Assembly (NCBI RefSeq): GCF_000454545.1
Contig: NZ_CM002139.1
Coordinates: 2,909,470-2,973,469, forward strand
DNA length: 64,000 nt
DNA from: Xanthomonas cassavae CFBP 4642
GTDB taxonomy: Bacteria > Pseudomonadota > Gammaproteobacteria > Xanthomonadales > Xanthomonadaceae
Direction: 5' to 3'
Position numbers and translations under genes: made by a program. The notes beneath the pieces are model-generated. The model ran no database searches. It was not told the origin of the DNA and worked only from the letters and a program-made list of their open reading frames with translations. This document shows positions 31,531-40,622 of this stretch, one piece after another (within the stretch, counting starts at the first letter, position 1; every line of letters begins with the position of its first letter).

Positions 31531-33117
31531 TCAATGCATCGCAAGGTGCGTCCCCTTGGGTAACGGCTTGAGCAAAAAGGCCAGCGGGATCGTGCACACC
31601 ACGATCATGCCGAAGATCCAGAACAGGTCGCTGTAGGTCATCACCAGCGCCTGCTGTTGCACCACCCGCGCGAACTGCGCCATCGAGCGAATCGCCGCCT
31701 CGCCCCCCGCGCTGCCCTGCATCTGCGCGCTCAGGCCGGCCAGCGCCTCCTGCGCACGCGGGGCGTTGGCGGTGATCGAGCTGCCGATGGTTTCGGTGTG
31801 GAAGGTCATGCGCCGCTCCTGGAAGGTGGAGATCAGCGCCAGGCCGACCGAACCGCCCAGGTTGCGGCCGGCATTGAACAGGCCAGAGGCATCGCCGGCC
31901 AGTTCCGGCGGCACCGAAGAAATGGCCGCCTGGTTGAGCGACATCATCGCCAGCGCCAGCCCGCAGCCCTGCAGCAGCTGCCCGGCGACGAAATGCATGC
32001 CCACCGTATCGGCGGTCAGCGACAGGTTGACGAAGCAGGCGGCGGCAAAGCACAGCAGGCCGGCGATCACCAGGATGCGCACGTCCACCACTTCGAGCAG
32101 CTTGGGCATCATCGGCATCAGCAGCACGGTGGGCAGCCCGGACAGCAGCAGCACATAGCCGGCCTGCTCGGTGTTGTAGCCGGAGATGACCGCCAGGAAC
32201 TGCGGAATCATGTACATCACGCCGAACAGGATCATGCCCACCGCCATGACCATGATGAATACCGCACCGAAGCTGCGGTGCAGCAGCAGCGACAGGTCGA
32301 TCACCGGCGCACGTTTGCGGAACTGACCAACGATCAATGCAATGAAGCCGCTCAGGGCGATCAGGCTCAGCGTATTGATCTCGCTGGATTCGAACCAGCG
32401 CTCGCGCTGGCCTTCTTCCAGCACCACGGTAAGCCCGCCCAGCCCGGCGGTGAGGCCGTAGATGCCCAGCCAGTCGGCATCGAGCAGGCCGGCCCAGTTG
32501 CCCTTCTCATGCTCCAGCCCCAGCAGCAGCAGCGCCACCAGGCCCATGCAGATCGGCACGTTGATGAAGAAGGCGTAGTGCCAGCTGACGTTTTCGGTGA
32601 GCCAGCCGCCCAGCAGCGGGCCGATCACCGGCCCCATGATCACGGTCATGCCGAACAGCGCGGTGCCCATGGTCTGCTGGCTGGGCGGCAGCCGGGTGGC
32701 CACGATGGTCAGCGCGGTGGGAATCAACGCGCCACCAGCCAGGCCCTGGCCGACGCGGCCGATGATCATCATCGGCAACGAGGTCGACAGGCCGCACACC
32801 ACCGAGAAGGCGGTGAACATCACCGCGCAGATCAGCAGGAAGTTGCGCAGGCCCAGCGTGCGCACGAACCAGCCGGTGAGCGGGATCATGATGATCTCCG
32901 CCACCAGATAGGCGGTGGAGATCCAGGTGCCTTCGGTGCCGCTGGCGCCCACCTCGCCCTGGATGGTGGGCAGCGCGGCGTTGACGATGGAGATGTCCAG
33001 CGTGGCCATGAACGAGCCGATGGTGCCGGCCAGCACCGCCAGCCACGCGCCCGGGCCGGCCTTCTCGCGGCCTGCGCTGCCGCCGGCGCTCTGGCCGGTG
33101 GCGGCCGCTGCGCTCAT
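31531..33117 (-). CDS. DHA2-family drug/proton antiporter (EmrB-type)
   Basis: A 528-aa MFS protein with 14 predicted membrane helices. DHA2 hallmarks: LAGTIGSFMATLDISIVNAALPTIQ (helix 1, motif D1), GRVGQGLAGGALIPTALTIV, and the motif C region GMTVIMGPVIGPLLGGWLTE. The start overlaps the emrA-like stop (ATGA). With the membrane-fusion and outer-membrane proteins it forms a tripartite multidrug exporter. The drug or metabolite exported is unknown; its place amid polyamine genes may or may not be meaningful. Confidence 0.92.
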   Translation of the reverse strand: MSAAAATGQSAGGSAGREKAGPGAWLAVLAGTIGSFMATLDISIVNAALPTIQGEVGASGTEGTWISTAYLVAEIIMIPLTGWFVRTLGLRNFLLICAVMFTAFSVVCGLSTSLPMMIIGRVGQGLAGGALIPTALTIVATRLPPSQQTMGTALFGMTVIMGPVIGPLLGGWLTENVSWHYAFFINVPICMGLVALLLLGLEHEKGNWAGLLDADWLGIYGLTAGLGGLTVVLEEGQRERWFESSEINTLSLIALSGFIALIVGQFRKRAPVIDLSLLLHRSFGAVFIMVMAVGMILFGVMYMIPQFLAVISGYNTEQAGYVLLLSGLPTVLLMPMMPKLLEVVDVRILVIAGLLCFAAACFVNLSLTADTVGMHFVAGQLLQGCGLALAMMSLNQAAISSVPPELAGDASGLFNAGRNLGGSVGLALISTFQERRMTFHTETIGSSITANAPRAQEALAGLSAQMQGSAGGEAAIRSMAQFARVVQQQALVMTYSDLFWIFGMIVVCTIPLAFLLKPLPKGTHLAMH

Positions 33118-34307
33118 CGCGCGCGCTCCTGCTCCTGCACGCGGTCGGATTCTTCTTCGGCGCGTTGCTTGGCGTCCTTGGCCGAGCGGGTATCCACGGT
33201 CACTTCCACCGACATACCCGGCACCAGCACCTTGCGCGCCTCCTCGCCGGCCAGCACGCGGATGCGCACCGGCACGCGCTGCACCACCTTGGTGAAGTTG
33301 CCGGTGGCGTTTTCCGGCGGCAATAGCGCGAACTGCGAGCCGGTACCCGGCGACAGGCTCTCGACCTTGCCATGCAGTTTCACGCCCGACAGCGCGTCCA
33401 CCTCGATCTCGGCCGGCTGGCCGGGGCGCATCAGGCCGACCTGGGTTTCCTTGAAATTGGCGACCAGGTACAGCGATTCCTGCGGCACGATGGTCATGGT
33501 GCGAGTGCCGGCGGCGAGAAACTGCCCTTCCTGCACGGTCTTGTCGCCGACCCGGCCGTGGATACGGCTGGTCAGGCGGGTGTCTTCCACCGCCACACGT
33601 GCCTGGTCGGCATCGGCGGTGGCCTGCTTCAGGCCGGCCTGGGCCTGTTCCAGCTGCGCCTTGCTGGCCTGGATCTGGCTTTGCGCCCCGGTGGCCTGCG
33701 CCTGTGCGGCGTCGTACTGGGCGCGGGCGCGGGCCAGTTCGTGCTGCAGGCTTTCCTGGTGCTCATGGGTGTCGGCGCCGGAGGCCGCCAGCGGCGCAAA
33801 GCGCTTCACTTCGGCCCGGGCGAAGGTGAGGCTGGCCGCGGCCGAGGTCACCTGGGTCCGCGCCTGCACCAGCGCCGCTTCCTGTCCGGCCACATTGGCA
33901 GTGGCGGCCACGATGTCGGCCTGGCGTGCGGCAATGGCTGCCTCGGCCTGCTGCAGGGTGGCCTGATAGGTGCGGTCATCGATCTGCAGCAGCGGCTGGC
34001 CGGCGTCCACGATCTGGTTGTCGCCCACCAGCACCTTGGTCACATAGCCGCTGACACGCGGCGCCACCGCCACCGAATCAGCCTGCAGATAGGCGTTATT
34101 GGTGTCCTGCATGTAGCGGCCCTTGATCAGGTGATAGGCCAGCCAGACCACCAACAGCACCAGCACCAGCACGCCCACCAGGATCAGGGTCCACTTGACC
34201 TTGGGATTCTTCAGCGGCGACGGCTTGGGCGGTTGCTGGGCCTCATCGCCCTGGGCATCGGCGGACGAATCGCGGCCATCATTGGACGGGTGGTCTTGGT
34301 TGCTCAA
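33114..34307 (-). CDS. EmrA-type membrane-fusion protein (HlyD family), TTG start
   Basis: A 397-aa periplasmic adaptor. A single N-terminal membrane helix (VKWTLILVGVLVLVLLVVWLAYHLI) is followed by the biotinyl-lipoyl half (YLQADSVAVAPRVSGYVTKVLVGDNQIVDAGQPLLQID), a long coiled-coil hairpin, and a beta-barrel domain (GTRTMTIVPQESLYLVANFKETQVGLMRPGQPAEIEV). I chose the TTG at 34307 (reads SNQDHPSNDGRDS) because the frame upstream, though open, is Arg/Pro-rich with rare codons and runs into the AT-rich promoter. The stop overlaps the emrB-like start. Confidence 0.88.
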   Translation of the reverse strand: MSNQDHPSNDGRDSSADAQGDEAQQPPKPSPLKNPKVKWTLILVGVLVLVLLVVWLAYHLIKGRYMQDTNNAYLQADSVAVAPRVSGYVTKVLVGDNQIVDAGQPLLQIDDRTYQATLQQAEAAIAARQADIVAATANVAGQEAALVQARTQVTSAAASLTFARAEVKRFAPLAASGADTHEHQESLQHELARARAQYDAAQAQATGAQSQIQASKAQLEQAQAGLKQATADADQARVAVEDTRLTSRIHGRVGDKTVQEGQFLAAGTRTMTIVPQESLYLVANFKETQVGLMRPGQPAEIEVDALSGVKLHGKVESLSPGTGSQFALLPPENATGNFTKVVQRVPVRIRVLAGEEARKVLVPGMSVEVTVDTRSAKDAKQRAEEESDRVQEQERAR

Positions 34308-34743
34308 AGGAAGGCGTCCTATGTGTCGTGGGCGAGGCGCGCGACGGCGTGCCGCCATGGCGGCGCCAGCAAGCGCGGCGAAACCATACAATTATTTAAA
34401 CCCGTCAGTACAGATTGTGTGACGAGCCTGGTCAGCCGCCGCTGGGCTTGCGCAGGCCTAGGCCCTGCGTGGTTGGTCACGCATCGCGTCAACCGGGCAC
34501 GCGACCACGGAACGGCGCCGTACCAGCCGCTCGCAGCTGCAACCAGGTCTGCAGTGTTGGCGACCACCATGGATTCTTATGGGAACGCGGCCGCCTGCGC
34601 CGCGTCGGTGGGTGGTGCTTAGACCGGCCCGCAATCCGTTGCGGGCGGTGGTCAGACGGCCGTGGACGGCGCGCAGGAATCCGGAGTGCGGCTTCCAAGC
34701 TCCGGCCTTGCCCGTTCGGAGGCCGCACAGGCGTGCGCAGCAG
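34308..34743. other. Intergenic region before the efflux operon
   Basis: This 436-bp gap separates potF from the emrA-like gene. No gene is supported. The most notable part is an AT-rich patch at 34384-34425 in otherwise GC-rich DNA, listed as the probable promoter. Confidence 0.5.
34384..34425 (-). promoter_or_regulatory. AT-rich probable promoter/operator of the efflux operon
   Basis: On the minus strand the patch contains CTGTACTGACGGGTTTAAATAATTG. TAAATAAT is a plausible -10 area. ACAAT and ATTGT form short inverted halves 22 bp apart, possibly a regulator site. The assignment rests on base composition and position only. Confidence 0.35.
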
Positions 34744-35859
34744 TCAGCGGCCGGTCTTGATCTCGGTCCACAGCCGCGTGTACAGGCGGTCCACCTCCGG
34801 CGGATTGATCGCGTAGGTAAACATCCTGGCGGTCACTTCCGGCGGCGGATAGATGGTGGGATCGTTGCGGATCGCCGCATCCACCAACGGCGTGGCGGTG
34901 CGCACCGGGTTGGCGTAGTGGATGAAGTTGGTGTTGGCCGCGGCCACCTCGGGCTTCAACAGGTAGTTGATGAAGGCATAGGCGTTTTCCGGATGCTTGG
35001 CGTCCTTGGGAATGGCCAGCATGTCGAACCATTGCGGCGCGCCTTCCTTCGGGATCGCATAGGCCACCTTGATGGTGTTGCCGGCTTCCACCGCACGATC
35101 GCGCGCCTGGATGATGTCGCCCGACCAGCCCACCGCCAGGCAGGTATTGCCGTTGGCCAGCGAGGTCACGTACTGGCTGGAATGGAAATTCTGCACGTAC
35201 GGGCGGATGGCCTTGATCAGCGCGGCAGCCTTTTCGATCTCGGCCGGCAGCGTGCTGTGCGGGTCCAGGCCCAGGTAGTTCAGGGCGATCGGAATCATGT
35301 CCGAGGGCGTGTCCAGGATGGTCACGCCGCAGTCCTTGAGCTTGGACAGGTTCTCCGGCTTGAACACCAGATCCCAGCTGTTGGCGACCTCGGTGCTGCC
35401 GAAGATCGCCTTGAGCTTGTCGACGTTGTAGCCGATGCCGGTGGTGCCGATCATGTACGGCACGCCATAGGCATTGCCGGGGTCCTGCGCGGCGATGCGG
35501 CGTATCACGTCCGGATCCAGATTGGCCAGGTTGGGGATCTTGCTCTTGTCCAGCGGCAGGAACACGCCGGCCTGGATCTGCCGGCCGAAGAAGTTCAGCG
35601 TGGGCACCACCACGTCGTAATCGCTGCCGCCGGCCAGCAACTTGGTTTCCACCATCTCGTCGCTGTCGAACACGTCGTAGGTAACCTTGATGCCGGTGCT
35701 CTTTTCGAATGCCGGAATGGTGTCCTCGGCGATGTAGTCGGAATAGTTGTAGACGTTGAGCACCTTGGCCTGCGCGTCGGATTTCCCCGGCGCGCCACCG
35801 CCGCCACAGCCGGACAACAGGGTGATGGACAGCGTCAGGGCGAGCAGTCGCAGCGTCAT
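34744..35859 (-). CDS. potF: Putrescine-binding lipoprotein PotF
   Basis: A 371-aa periplasmic solute-binding protein. The leader MTLRLLALTLSITLLSGCGG has a lipobox, so it is membrane-tethered, unlike soluble E. coli PotF. The mature part shows the polyamine-binding pattern: VLNVYNYSDYIAEDTIPAFEKSTGIKVTYDVFDSDE, LLAGGSDYDVVVPT, GVPYMIGTTGIGYNVDKL and LAVGWSGDIIQARDRA. GGAG precedes the ATG. It serves PotGHI, whose genes lie beyond the efflux operon, so it is probably transcribed separately. Confidence 0.92.
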   Translation of the reverse strand: MTLRLLALTLSITLLSGCGGGGAPGKSDAQAKVLNVYNYSDYIAEDTIPAFEKSTGIKVTYDVFDSDEMVETKLLAGGSDYDVVVPTLNFFGRQIQAGVFLPLDKSKIPNLANLDPDVIRRIAAQDPGNAYGVPYMIGTTGIGYNVDKLKAIFGSTEVANSWDLVFKPENLSKLKDCGVTILDTPSDMIPIALNYLGLDPHSTLPAEIEKAAALIKAIRPYVQNFHSSQYVTSLANGNTCLAVGWSGDIIQARDRAVEAGNTIKVAYAIPKEGAPQWFDMLAIPKDAKHPENAYAFINYLLKPEVAAANTNFIHYANPVRTATPLVDAAIRNDPTIYPPPEVTARMFTYAINPPEVDRLYTRLWTEIKTGR

Positions 35860-36118
35860 GTGGGTCTCCAGCGCGATGGGGGCGGCCCGGCGCGGGGCCG
35901 GTCTGCCGCCAGACTACCCACCGTGCCCAGATTAGCCCAGCGGGGCCGGCCGGGAGGAGCGCTGACCACGCGCCGGACGGCGGGGAGCATGCTGGCCACC
36001 CACAGGCGCGTTCGCAGCGACCGATGCCATGCCGCCGATCGGCAGGCCGGACCCTGCACGGGCGCAGGGTGCTCCTGCCGCAGGTGCTGCTGCCGCGCCG
36101 GCGATGCGTCGCTGTCGC

Positions 36119-37498
36119 TTACCTGCCCAGCGCGTGCGCGGTGTCGTCCAGCGCGCCCCAGGCCTTGTCGAACAGCTCGTCCACCTGGGCGCGGGTGATG
36201 ATCAGCGGCGGCGACAGCAGCATCGCGTCGTAGGTGGCGCGCAGGATCAGCCCGCGTTGCAGCGCGAAATCACGGCAGAGCGCGCCGACCCGCCCGCGCC
36301 CGGGAAAGTAGGTTCCGCGCCGACGTTTGTCCGGCACCAATTCCAGCGCACCAACCAGCCCGGCGATGCGCGCCTCACCCACCAACCGGTGCTCGCCCAG
36401 CTCGGCCCAGCGCTGCGCCAGGTACGGCGCGATCTGCATGCGAGCAGTGTCCACGATGCCCTCGCCCTGCAGCAGGCGCAGATTCTCCAGCGCCACCGCC
36501 GCGCACACCGGGTGCCCGGCATAGGTACCGCCATGTGCCAGCTCGCCGCCCTGCCGCTTGAGCACCCCGGCCACGCGATCGCTGAACATCGCCGCCGCCA
36601 GCGGGATATAGCCGGAGGTGATGCCCTTGGCCAGCGTCATCACATCCGGCCGAAACCCGAAATACTCGGCTCCGAACCACGGCCCGGTGCGACCGAATCC
36701 GCAGATCACTTCATCGGCCACCAGCAACACGTCGTAGTGCCGGCAGATGCGCTCGATCTCCGGCCAGTAGCTGCGCGGCGGGATATAGACACCGATCGCG
36801 CCCATGATGGGCTCACCGATGAAGGCAGCCACGTTGTCTGGCCCCAGTTCGAGAATCTTCGCTTCCAGCCGGCGCGCCGCCAGCAGGCCGTAGTCCTGCG
36901 GATCCATGTCGCCGCCATCGCCGAAGTGATACGGCGGTGCGATATGCACGATGCCCGGGATCGGCAAGCCTCCTTGCCTGTGCATGCGCCGCATCCCGCC
37001 CAGACTGGCGCCAGCCATGGTGGTGCCGTGGTAGCCATCGTGGCGACCGATGAAGACCTGCTTCTGCGGCTGCCCCTGCACCGCCCAGAAATGCCGCACC
37101 AGGCGCAGGATGGTGTCGTTGGCCTCCGACCCGGAGTTGGCGAAGAACGCATGGTTCAGATCGCCCGGCGTGAGTTCCGCCAGCTTGGCGGCCAATTGGA
37201 TGGTGGGCTCGGTGGTGCACTGGAAGAAGCTGTTGTAGTACGCCAGCTGCTCCATCTGCCGTGCCGCGGCCCGGGCCAGCTCGCTGCGCCCGTAACCCAC
37301 ATTGACGCACCACAACCCGCCAAACGCATCCAGCAACTTGTTGCCGTCGGCATCCCACACATACACACCCTCGCCGCGCGTCAGGATCCGGGTGCCCTTG
37401 TGCGCCAACGCCGCATTGTCGTTGAACGGATGCAGATGATGCGCGGCATCGAGTTGCTGCAACGACTTGAGCACAGAAGAATCCACGACCTGCTCCAC
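36119..37498 (-). CDS. spuC: Class-III aminotransferase, putrescine-pyruvate (SpuC) type
   Basis: A 459-aa PLP enzyme starting with GTG. Landmarks: GGLWCVNVGYGR, FFANSGSEANDT (phosphate site), GRHDGYHGTTMAGASLGG, ADEVICGFGRTGPWFG (Asp for the pyridine N) and MTLAKGITSGYIPLAA with the Schiff-base Lys. It resembles SpuC, which transfers the amino group of putrescine to pyruvate to give 4-aminobutanal. It sits upstream of potF on the same strand, amid polyamine genes, which supports that substrate; other omega-amino compounds remain possible. Confidence 0.85.
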   Translation of the reverse strand: MEQVVDSSVLKSLQQLDAAHHLHPFNDNAALAHKGTRILTRGEGVYVWDADGNKLLDAFGGLWCVNVGYGRSELARAAARQMEQLAYYNSFFQCTTEPTIQLAAKLAELTPGDLNHAFFANSGSEANDTILRLVRHFWAVQGQPQKQVFIGRHDGYHGTTMAGASLGGMRRMHRQGGLPIPGIVHIAPPYHFGDGGDMDPQDYGLLAARRLEAKILELGPDNVAAFIGEPIMGAIGVYIPPRSYWPEIERICRHYDVLLVADEVICGFGRTGPWFGAEYFGFRPDVMTLAKGITSGYIPLAAAMFSDRVAGVLKRQGGELAHGGTYAGHPVCAAVALENLRLLQGEGIVDTARMQIAPYLAQRWAELGEHRLVGEARIAGLVGALELVPDKRRRGTYFPGRGRVGALCRDFALQRGLILRATYDAMLLSPPLIITRAQVDELFDKAWGALDDTAHALGR

Positions 37499-38328
37499 GC
37501 CTCAGGAACCAAGAGCATACCCAGGCCCTGTTGCCGGACCGTGGACGGCTGTGCAGATCGCTCCGCCACTCCCCTGCACGCCCGACAGGCAGGTGGGCCG
37601 CGAAAACTTTCCCTGCCACCGACGTCGCCCTCATCCGCCCTTCGGGCACCTTCTCCCCCATAAAGGGGGACAATGTCCCAATGGGAGAAGGAAACGTCTG
37701 GCGACGTAGCCAGCCTGCACATTTCGACCGCACTTTCGGCCTCCTGCCCAGCACCGCCTGGCCTGCGCATGACATCGCCGCACTTTCGAGCGACGCCCAT
37801 TGCAGCGCTTGCCTTGCCTTGCCTTGCTTTGCCTTGCTTACGCTTTCCGGGGCCCCATACCGCAGCGGCAAGGCCGGCAGATACAACCCGCAGGGCGGCG
37901 CGCATGGATGCGCGACGTTTTTGTAAGGGACAGGGATGTCCCTTACAAAAATTTCTGCCGGACTTGCGCACCCGGAGCGCCGCAGGCGCGCAGGGCGCGA
38001 GGACGGGGTGTGCTTTCTTTTGGTTACTTTGGTCAGCCTTCGGCTGCCGTAGAGCGCTTCTTTGCACAAGCAAAGAAAAGTGACTCGCGCCCGCAAGGGC
38101 GTGAAAGCTCTGCTTTGGGCTCAACTATCCAGAACAATTCCACAGATCGTGAAAGCTCTGCTTTAAATTTGAGCCATCAGAAACGCGCAAGCACGCAAAT
38201 CACGCCACGCTTCAACACCACCCAGCACCGTACCCTCATCCGCCCTTCGGGCACCTTCTCCCCCATAAAGGAGGACAATGTCCCGGACGGAGAGGGGAAA
38301 TCCCCGGCACGGGCCTCGATCGCGCAGC
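37499..38328. repeat. 830-bp mosaic of xanthomonad intergenic repeats
   Basis: No gene is supported here. The stretch contains two copies of a unit of about 50 nt that starts CCCTCATCCGCCCTTCGGGC (37628 and 38233) and runs through a CCCCATAAAGG-(G/A)-GGACAATGTCCC tail, a 15-bp perfect hairpin at 37918-37951, an 8-bp hairpin at 38058-38077 (TTCTTTGC/GCAAAGAA), and a 17-bp direct repeat CGTGAAAGCTCTGCTTT at 38100-38116 and 38148-38164. It separates the aminotransferase promoter from the 3' end of the puuA-like gene. Confidence 0.7.
37918..37951. repeat. 15-bp perfect hairpin within the repeat mosaic
   Basis: TTTTTGTAAGGGACA, loop GGGA, TGTCCCTTACAAAAA. The T- and A-rich outer ends mean each strand reads a GC-containing stem followed by T or A runs, so it could end transcription in either direction. 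Confidence 0.6.
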
Positions 38329-39714
38329 TCACACGTTCAACAACAGGAACTCACGCTCCCACGAACTGATCACCCGGAAAAACGTCTCATATTCTTTCCG
38401 CTTCACCGAGATGTAGGCCCGCACAAACCGCGCACCCAACATCTCCTGCAATGCCTCGCATCCCTCCAACCCATCCAGCGCCTCCCCCAACGAGCGCGGC
38501 AGGTCGTAGCCCTGCTCCTTGCCATTGCTGCTGATCGGCGCGGTAGGTTCGAGCTTTTCGCGAATGCCCAATAAGCCGCAGGCCAAGGTCGCCGCCATCG
38601 CCAGATACGGGTTGGCGTCGGAACCGGCAAAGCGGCTTTCCACCCGCATGTTCTGCGGCGCATCGATCGGCACCCGCAGCCCGCAGGTACGGTTGTCGAA
38701 CCCCCACAGCACATTGCTTGGCGACACCTCGCCGAACATCAGCCGCCGGTACGAATTGACGTTGGGTGCCAGCAGCCCCATCGCCATCGGAATGTATTTC
38801 TGCAGCCCGCCCAGATAATGCGCGAAGGTGTCGCTGAACCCGCCTTCGCGCTTGCCACTGAACACGTTCTTGCCGGTTCCTGCGTGCAACAGGCTCTGGT
38901 GGATATGCATCGCACTACCCGGCTCGGTCTCCATTGGTTTTGCCAGAAAGGTGGCATACACGCCGTGGCGCAGCGCGGCCTCGCGCATGGTGCGCTTGAA
39001 CAGGAACACCTGGTCGGCGCGCGACAAGGCATCGGCATGGGTGAAATTGACTTCCAGCTGCGCAGCGCCCGATTCGTGGATCAAGGTGTCCACGTCCAGC
39101 TCCATCGCGTCGCAGTAGTCGTACATCAGGTCCAGGATCGGGTCGAACTCGTTGACCGCATCGATGGAGTACGACTGTCGGGCGGTTTCCGGCCGGCCCG
39201 AACGCCCGGCAGGTGGCAGCAGCGGAAAATCCGGGTCGGTGTTCTTCTGCACCAGGAAGAATTCCAGCTCCGGCGCCACCACCGGCTGCAGCTTGACCTG
39301 CGCATAGGCATCGAGCACGCGACGCAATACGTTGCGCGGCGCCAGTTCGTGCGGCTGGCCATCCTTGGTATAGCAATCGTGGATGACCTGTGCGGTGGGG
39401 TCGGCGGCCCACGGCACCATGCGCACGGTGGAGGCATCCGGGCGCAGATGCATGTCCGAATCCGATGGCGAGGTCAGCGCGTAGTAGTCGTCGGGAAAGT
39501 CGCCGGTGACGGTGGTGGCGAAGATGCCTTCCGGCAGCCGCGTGCCGTAGTCGTGCGAGAACTTGTCGGCCGGAATGATCTTGCCGCGCGCGTTGCCGGT
39601 GATGTCCGGCACCAGGCATTCCACCTCGGTGATGTGGCGGTCCTTGAGCCAGCGGCGCAAGGCGCTCTCCGGCTGTTTGGGCGTGGCGATGCGCGAACGT
39701 TGACGAAGCGACAT
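38329..39714 (-). CDS. puuA: Gamma-glutamylputrescine synthetase-type glutamine synthetase
   Basis: A 461-aa member of the glutamine-synthetase fold. Conserved stretches: VECLVPDITGNARGKIIPADKF, VVAPELEFFLV (metal-binding Glu), AAQLEVNFTHADAL, FLAKPMETEPGSAMHIHQSLL (His of the active site), RRLMFGEVSPSNVLWGFDNRTCGLRVP and ESRFAGSDANPYLAMAATLA. It lacks the adenylylation loop of GlnA-I. It most likely joins glutamate to putrescine (PuuA step). It follows puuD with a 6-bp gap, so they form one operon. Confidence 0.87.
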   Translation of the reverse strand: MSLRQRSRIATPKQPESALRRWLKDRHITEVECLVPDITGNARGKIIPADKFSHDYGTRLPEGIFATTVTGDFPDDYYALTSPSDSDMHLRPDASTVRMVPWAADPTAQVIHDCYTKDGQPHELAPRNVLRRVLDAYAQVKLQPVVAPELEFFLVQKNTDPDFPLLPPAGRSGRPETARQSYSIDAVNEFDPILDLMYDYCDAMELDVDTLIHESGAAQLEVNFTHADALSRADQVFLFKRTMREAALRHGVYATFLAKPMETEPGSAMHIHQSLLHAGTGKNVFSGKREGGFSDTFAHYLGGLQKYIPMAMGLLAPNVNSYRRLMFGEVSPSNVLWGFDNRTCGLRVPIDAPQNMRVESRFAGSDANPYLAMAATLACGLLGIREKLEPTAPISSNGKEQGYDLPRSLGEALDGLEGCEALQEMLGARFVRAYISVKRKEYETFFRVISSWEREFLLLNV

Positions 39715-39720
39715 ACAACC

Positions 39721-40476
39721 TCACTGGCCGCGCTGGGCGGCATAACGGCGACAGGCCTCGCCGAAGGCCTCAAAGATGGCACGGTAGAACGGTTGCTGTG
39801 TGACACGCCATTCCGGATGCCACTGCACCGCCAGCAGGAACCCCGGCCCGGGGCCGCGAAACGCTTCGATCAGGCCGTCCGGAGCGGTGGCTTCGACCAG
39901 TAACCCGTCGGCAAGCGTGGCGATGCCCTGCCCGTGCAGCGAATTGGCCATGACCTCGCCGGCGCCACTCATGCCGGCCAGCCAGCCGCCGGACTGCAGC
40001 CGCACCGGATGGGTGGGGCCGTATTGCACCTCCAGCGCAGCGCTGCGGTCTTCGCGGTGATCGCGCAGGCCGGGCACGTCATGCACGCGCTGGTGCAGGC
40101 GCCCGCCCAGCGCCACGTTCACCTCCTGCAGGCCGCGGCAGATCGCCAGCACCGGCAGGCCGCGCGCCAGCGCCTGTGGAATCATCCCCAGGTTGGTGGC
40201 ATCGCGCGCCGCATCGTGCGGGTTGCCCTCCCAACTGGATGCGTCGCTGTAGTGATGCGGCTCGATATTGCTGACCGCCCCGGTGAGCAACAGGCCATCC
40301 AGGCGCTCCAGCCACACGGCGGCATCGAGCGTGGGCTGCAGGCTGGGCAGCAGCACCGGCATGGCCCCGGCCGCTTCCACCACCGCGCGCACGTATTCTT
40401 CGCCGGCCGCCAGGAACGGATGCGGCCCCTGCGCGATGCGATCGGTCGGCAACCCGACCAGCGGTACGACAGCCAT
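39721..40476 (-). CDS. puuD: Gamma-glutamyl-GABA hydrolase (class-I glutamine amidotransferase fold)
   Basis: A 251-aa PuuD-type hydrolase that releases glutamate and GABA from gamma-glutamyl-GABA. The nucleophile Cys is in PVLAICRGLQEVNVALGG, the partner His in LLAVQWHPEWR, and VSNIEPHHYSD and NSLHGQGI are family features. The start at 40476 (MAVVPLVGLPTDR) fits family N-termini; an in-frame ATG at 40515 would add 13 residues. It is divergent from the second puuA-like gene and is followed directly by puuA. Confidence 0.88.
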   Translation of the reverse strand: MAVVPLVGLPTDRIAQGPHPFLAAGEEYVRAVVEAAGAMPVLLPSLQPTLDAAVWLERLDGLLLTGAVSNIEPHHYSDASSWEGNPHDAARDATNLGMIPQALARGLPVLAICRGLQEVNVALGGRLHQRVHDVPGLRDHREDRSAALEVQYGPTHPVRLQSGGWLAGMSGAGEVMANSLHGQGIATLADGLLVEATAPDGLIEAFRGPGPGFLLAVQWHPEWRVTQQPFYRAIFEAFGEACRRYAAQRGQ

Positions 40477-40622
40477 GCAGACATCCCGGTGCGGTGCGTT
40501 GATCAGCAGGTGCATCCGAACTTACCGCGCCACCGCCGCCATTGCCACCGCCACCACCTCGCGCGCCTGCGACGGCTCACGCGCGCTTTGCTAGGCTGGC
40601 GGCGACTTTGCAGGTGGTGCCC

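Noticed and set aside
37628..38298. CRISPR-like array from two CCCTCATCC repeats
   Set aside because: Only two copies about 600 bp apart with no regular spacers and no cas genes; they are dispersed intergenic repeats.
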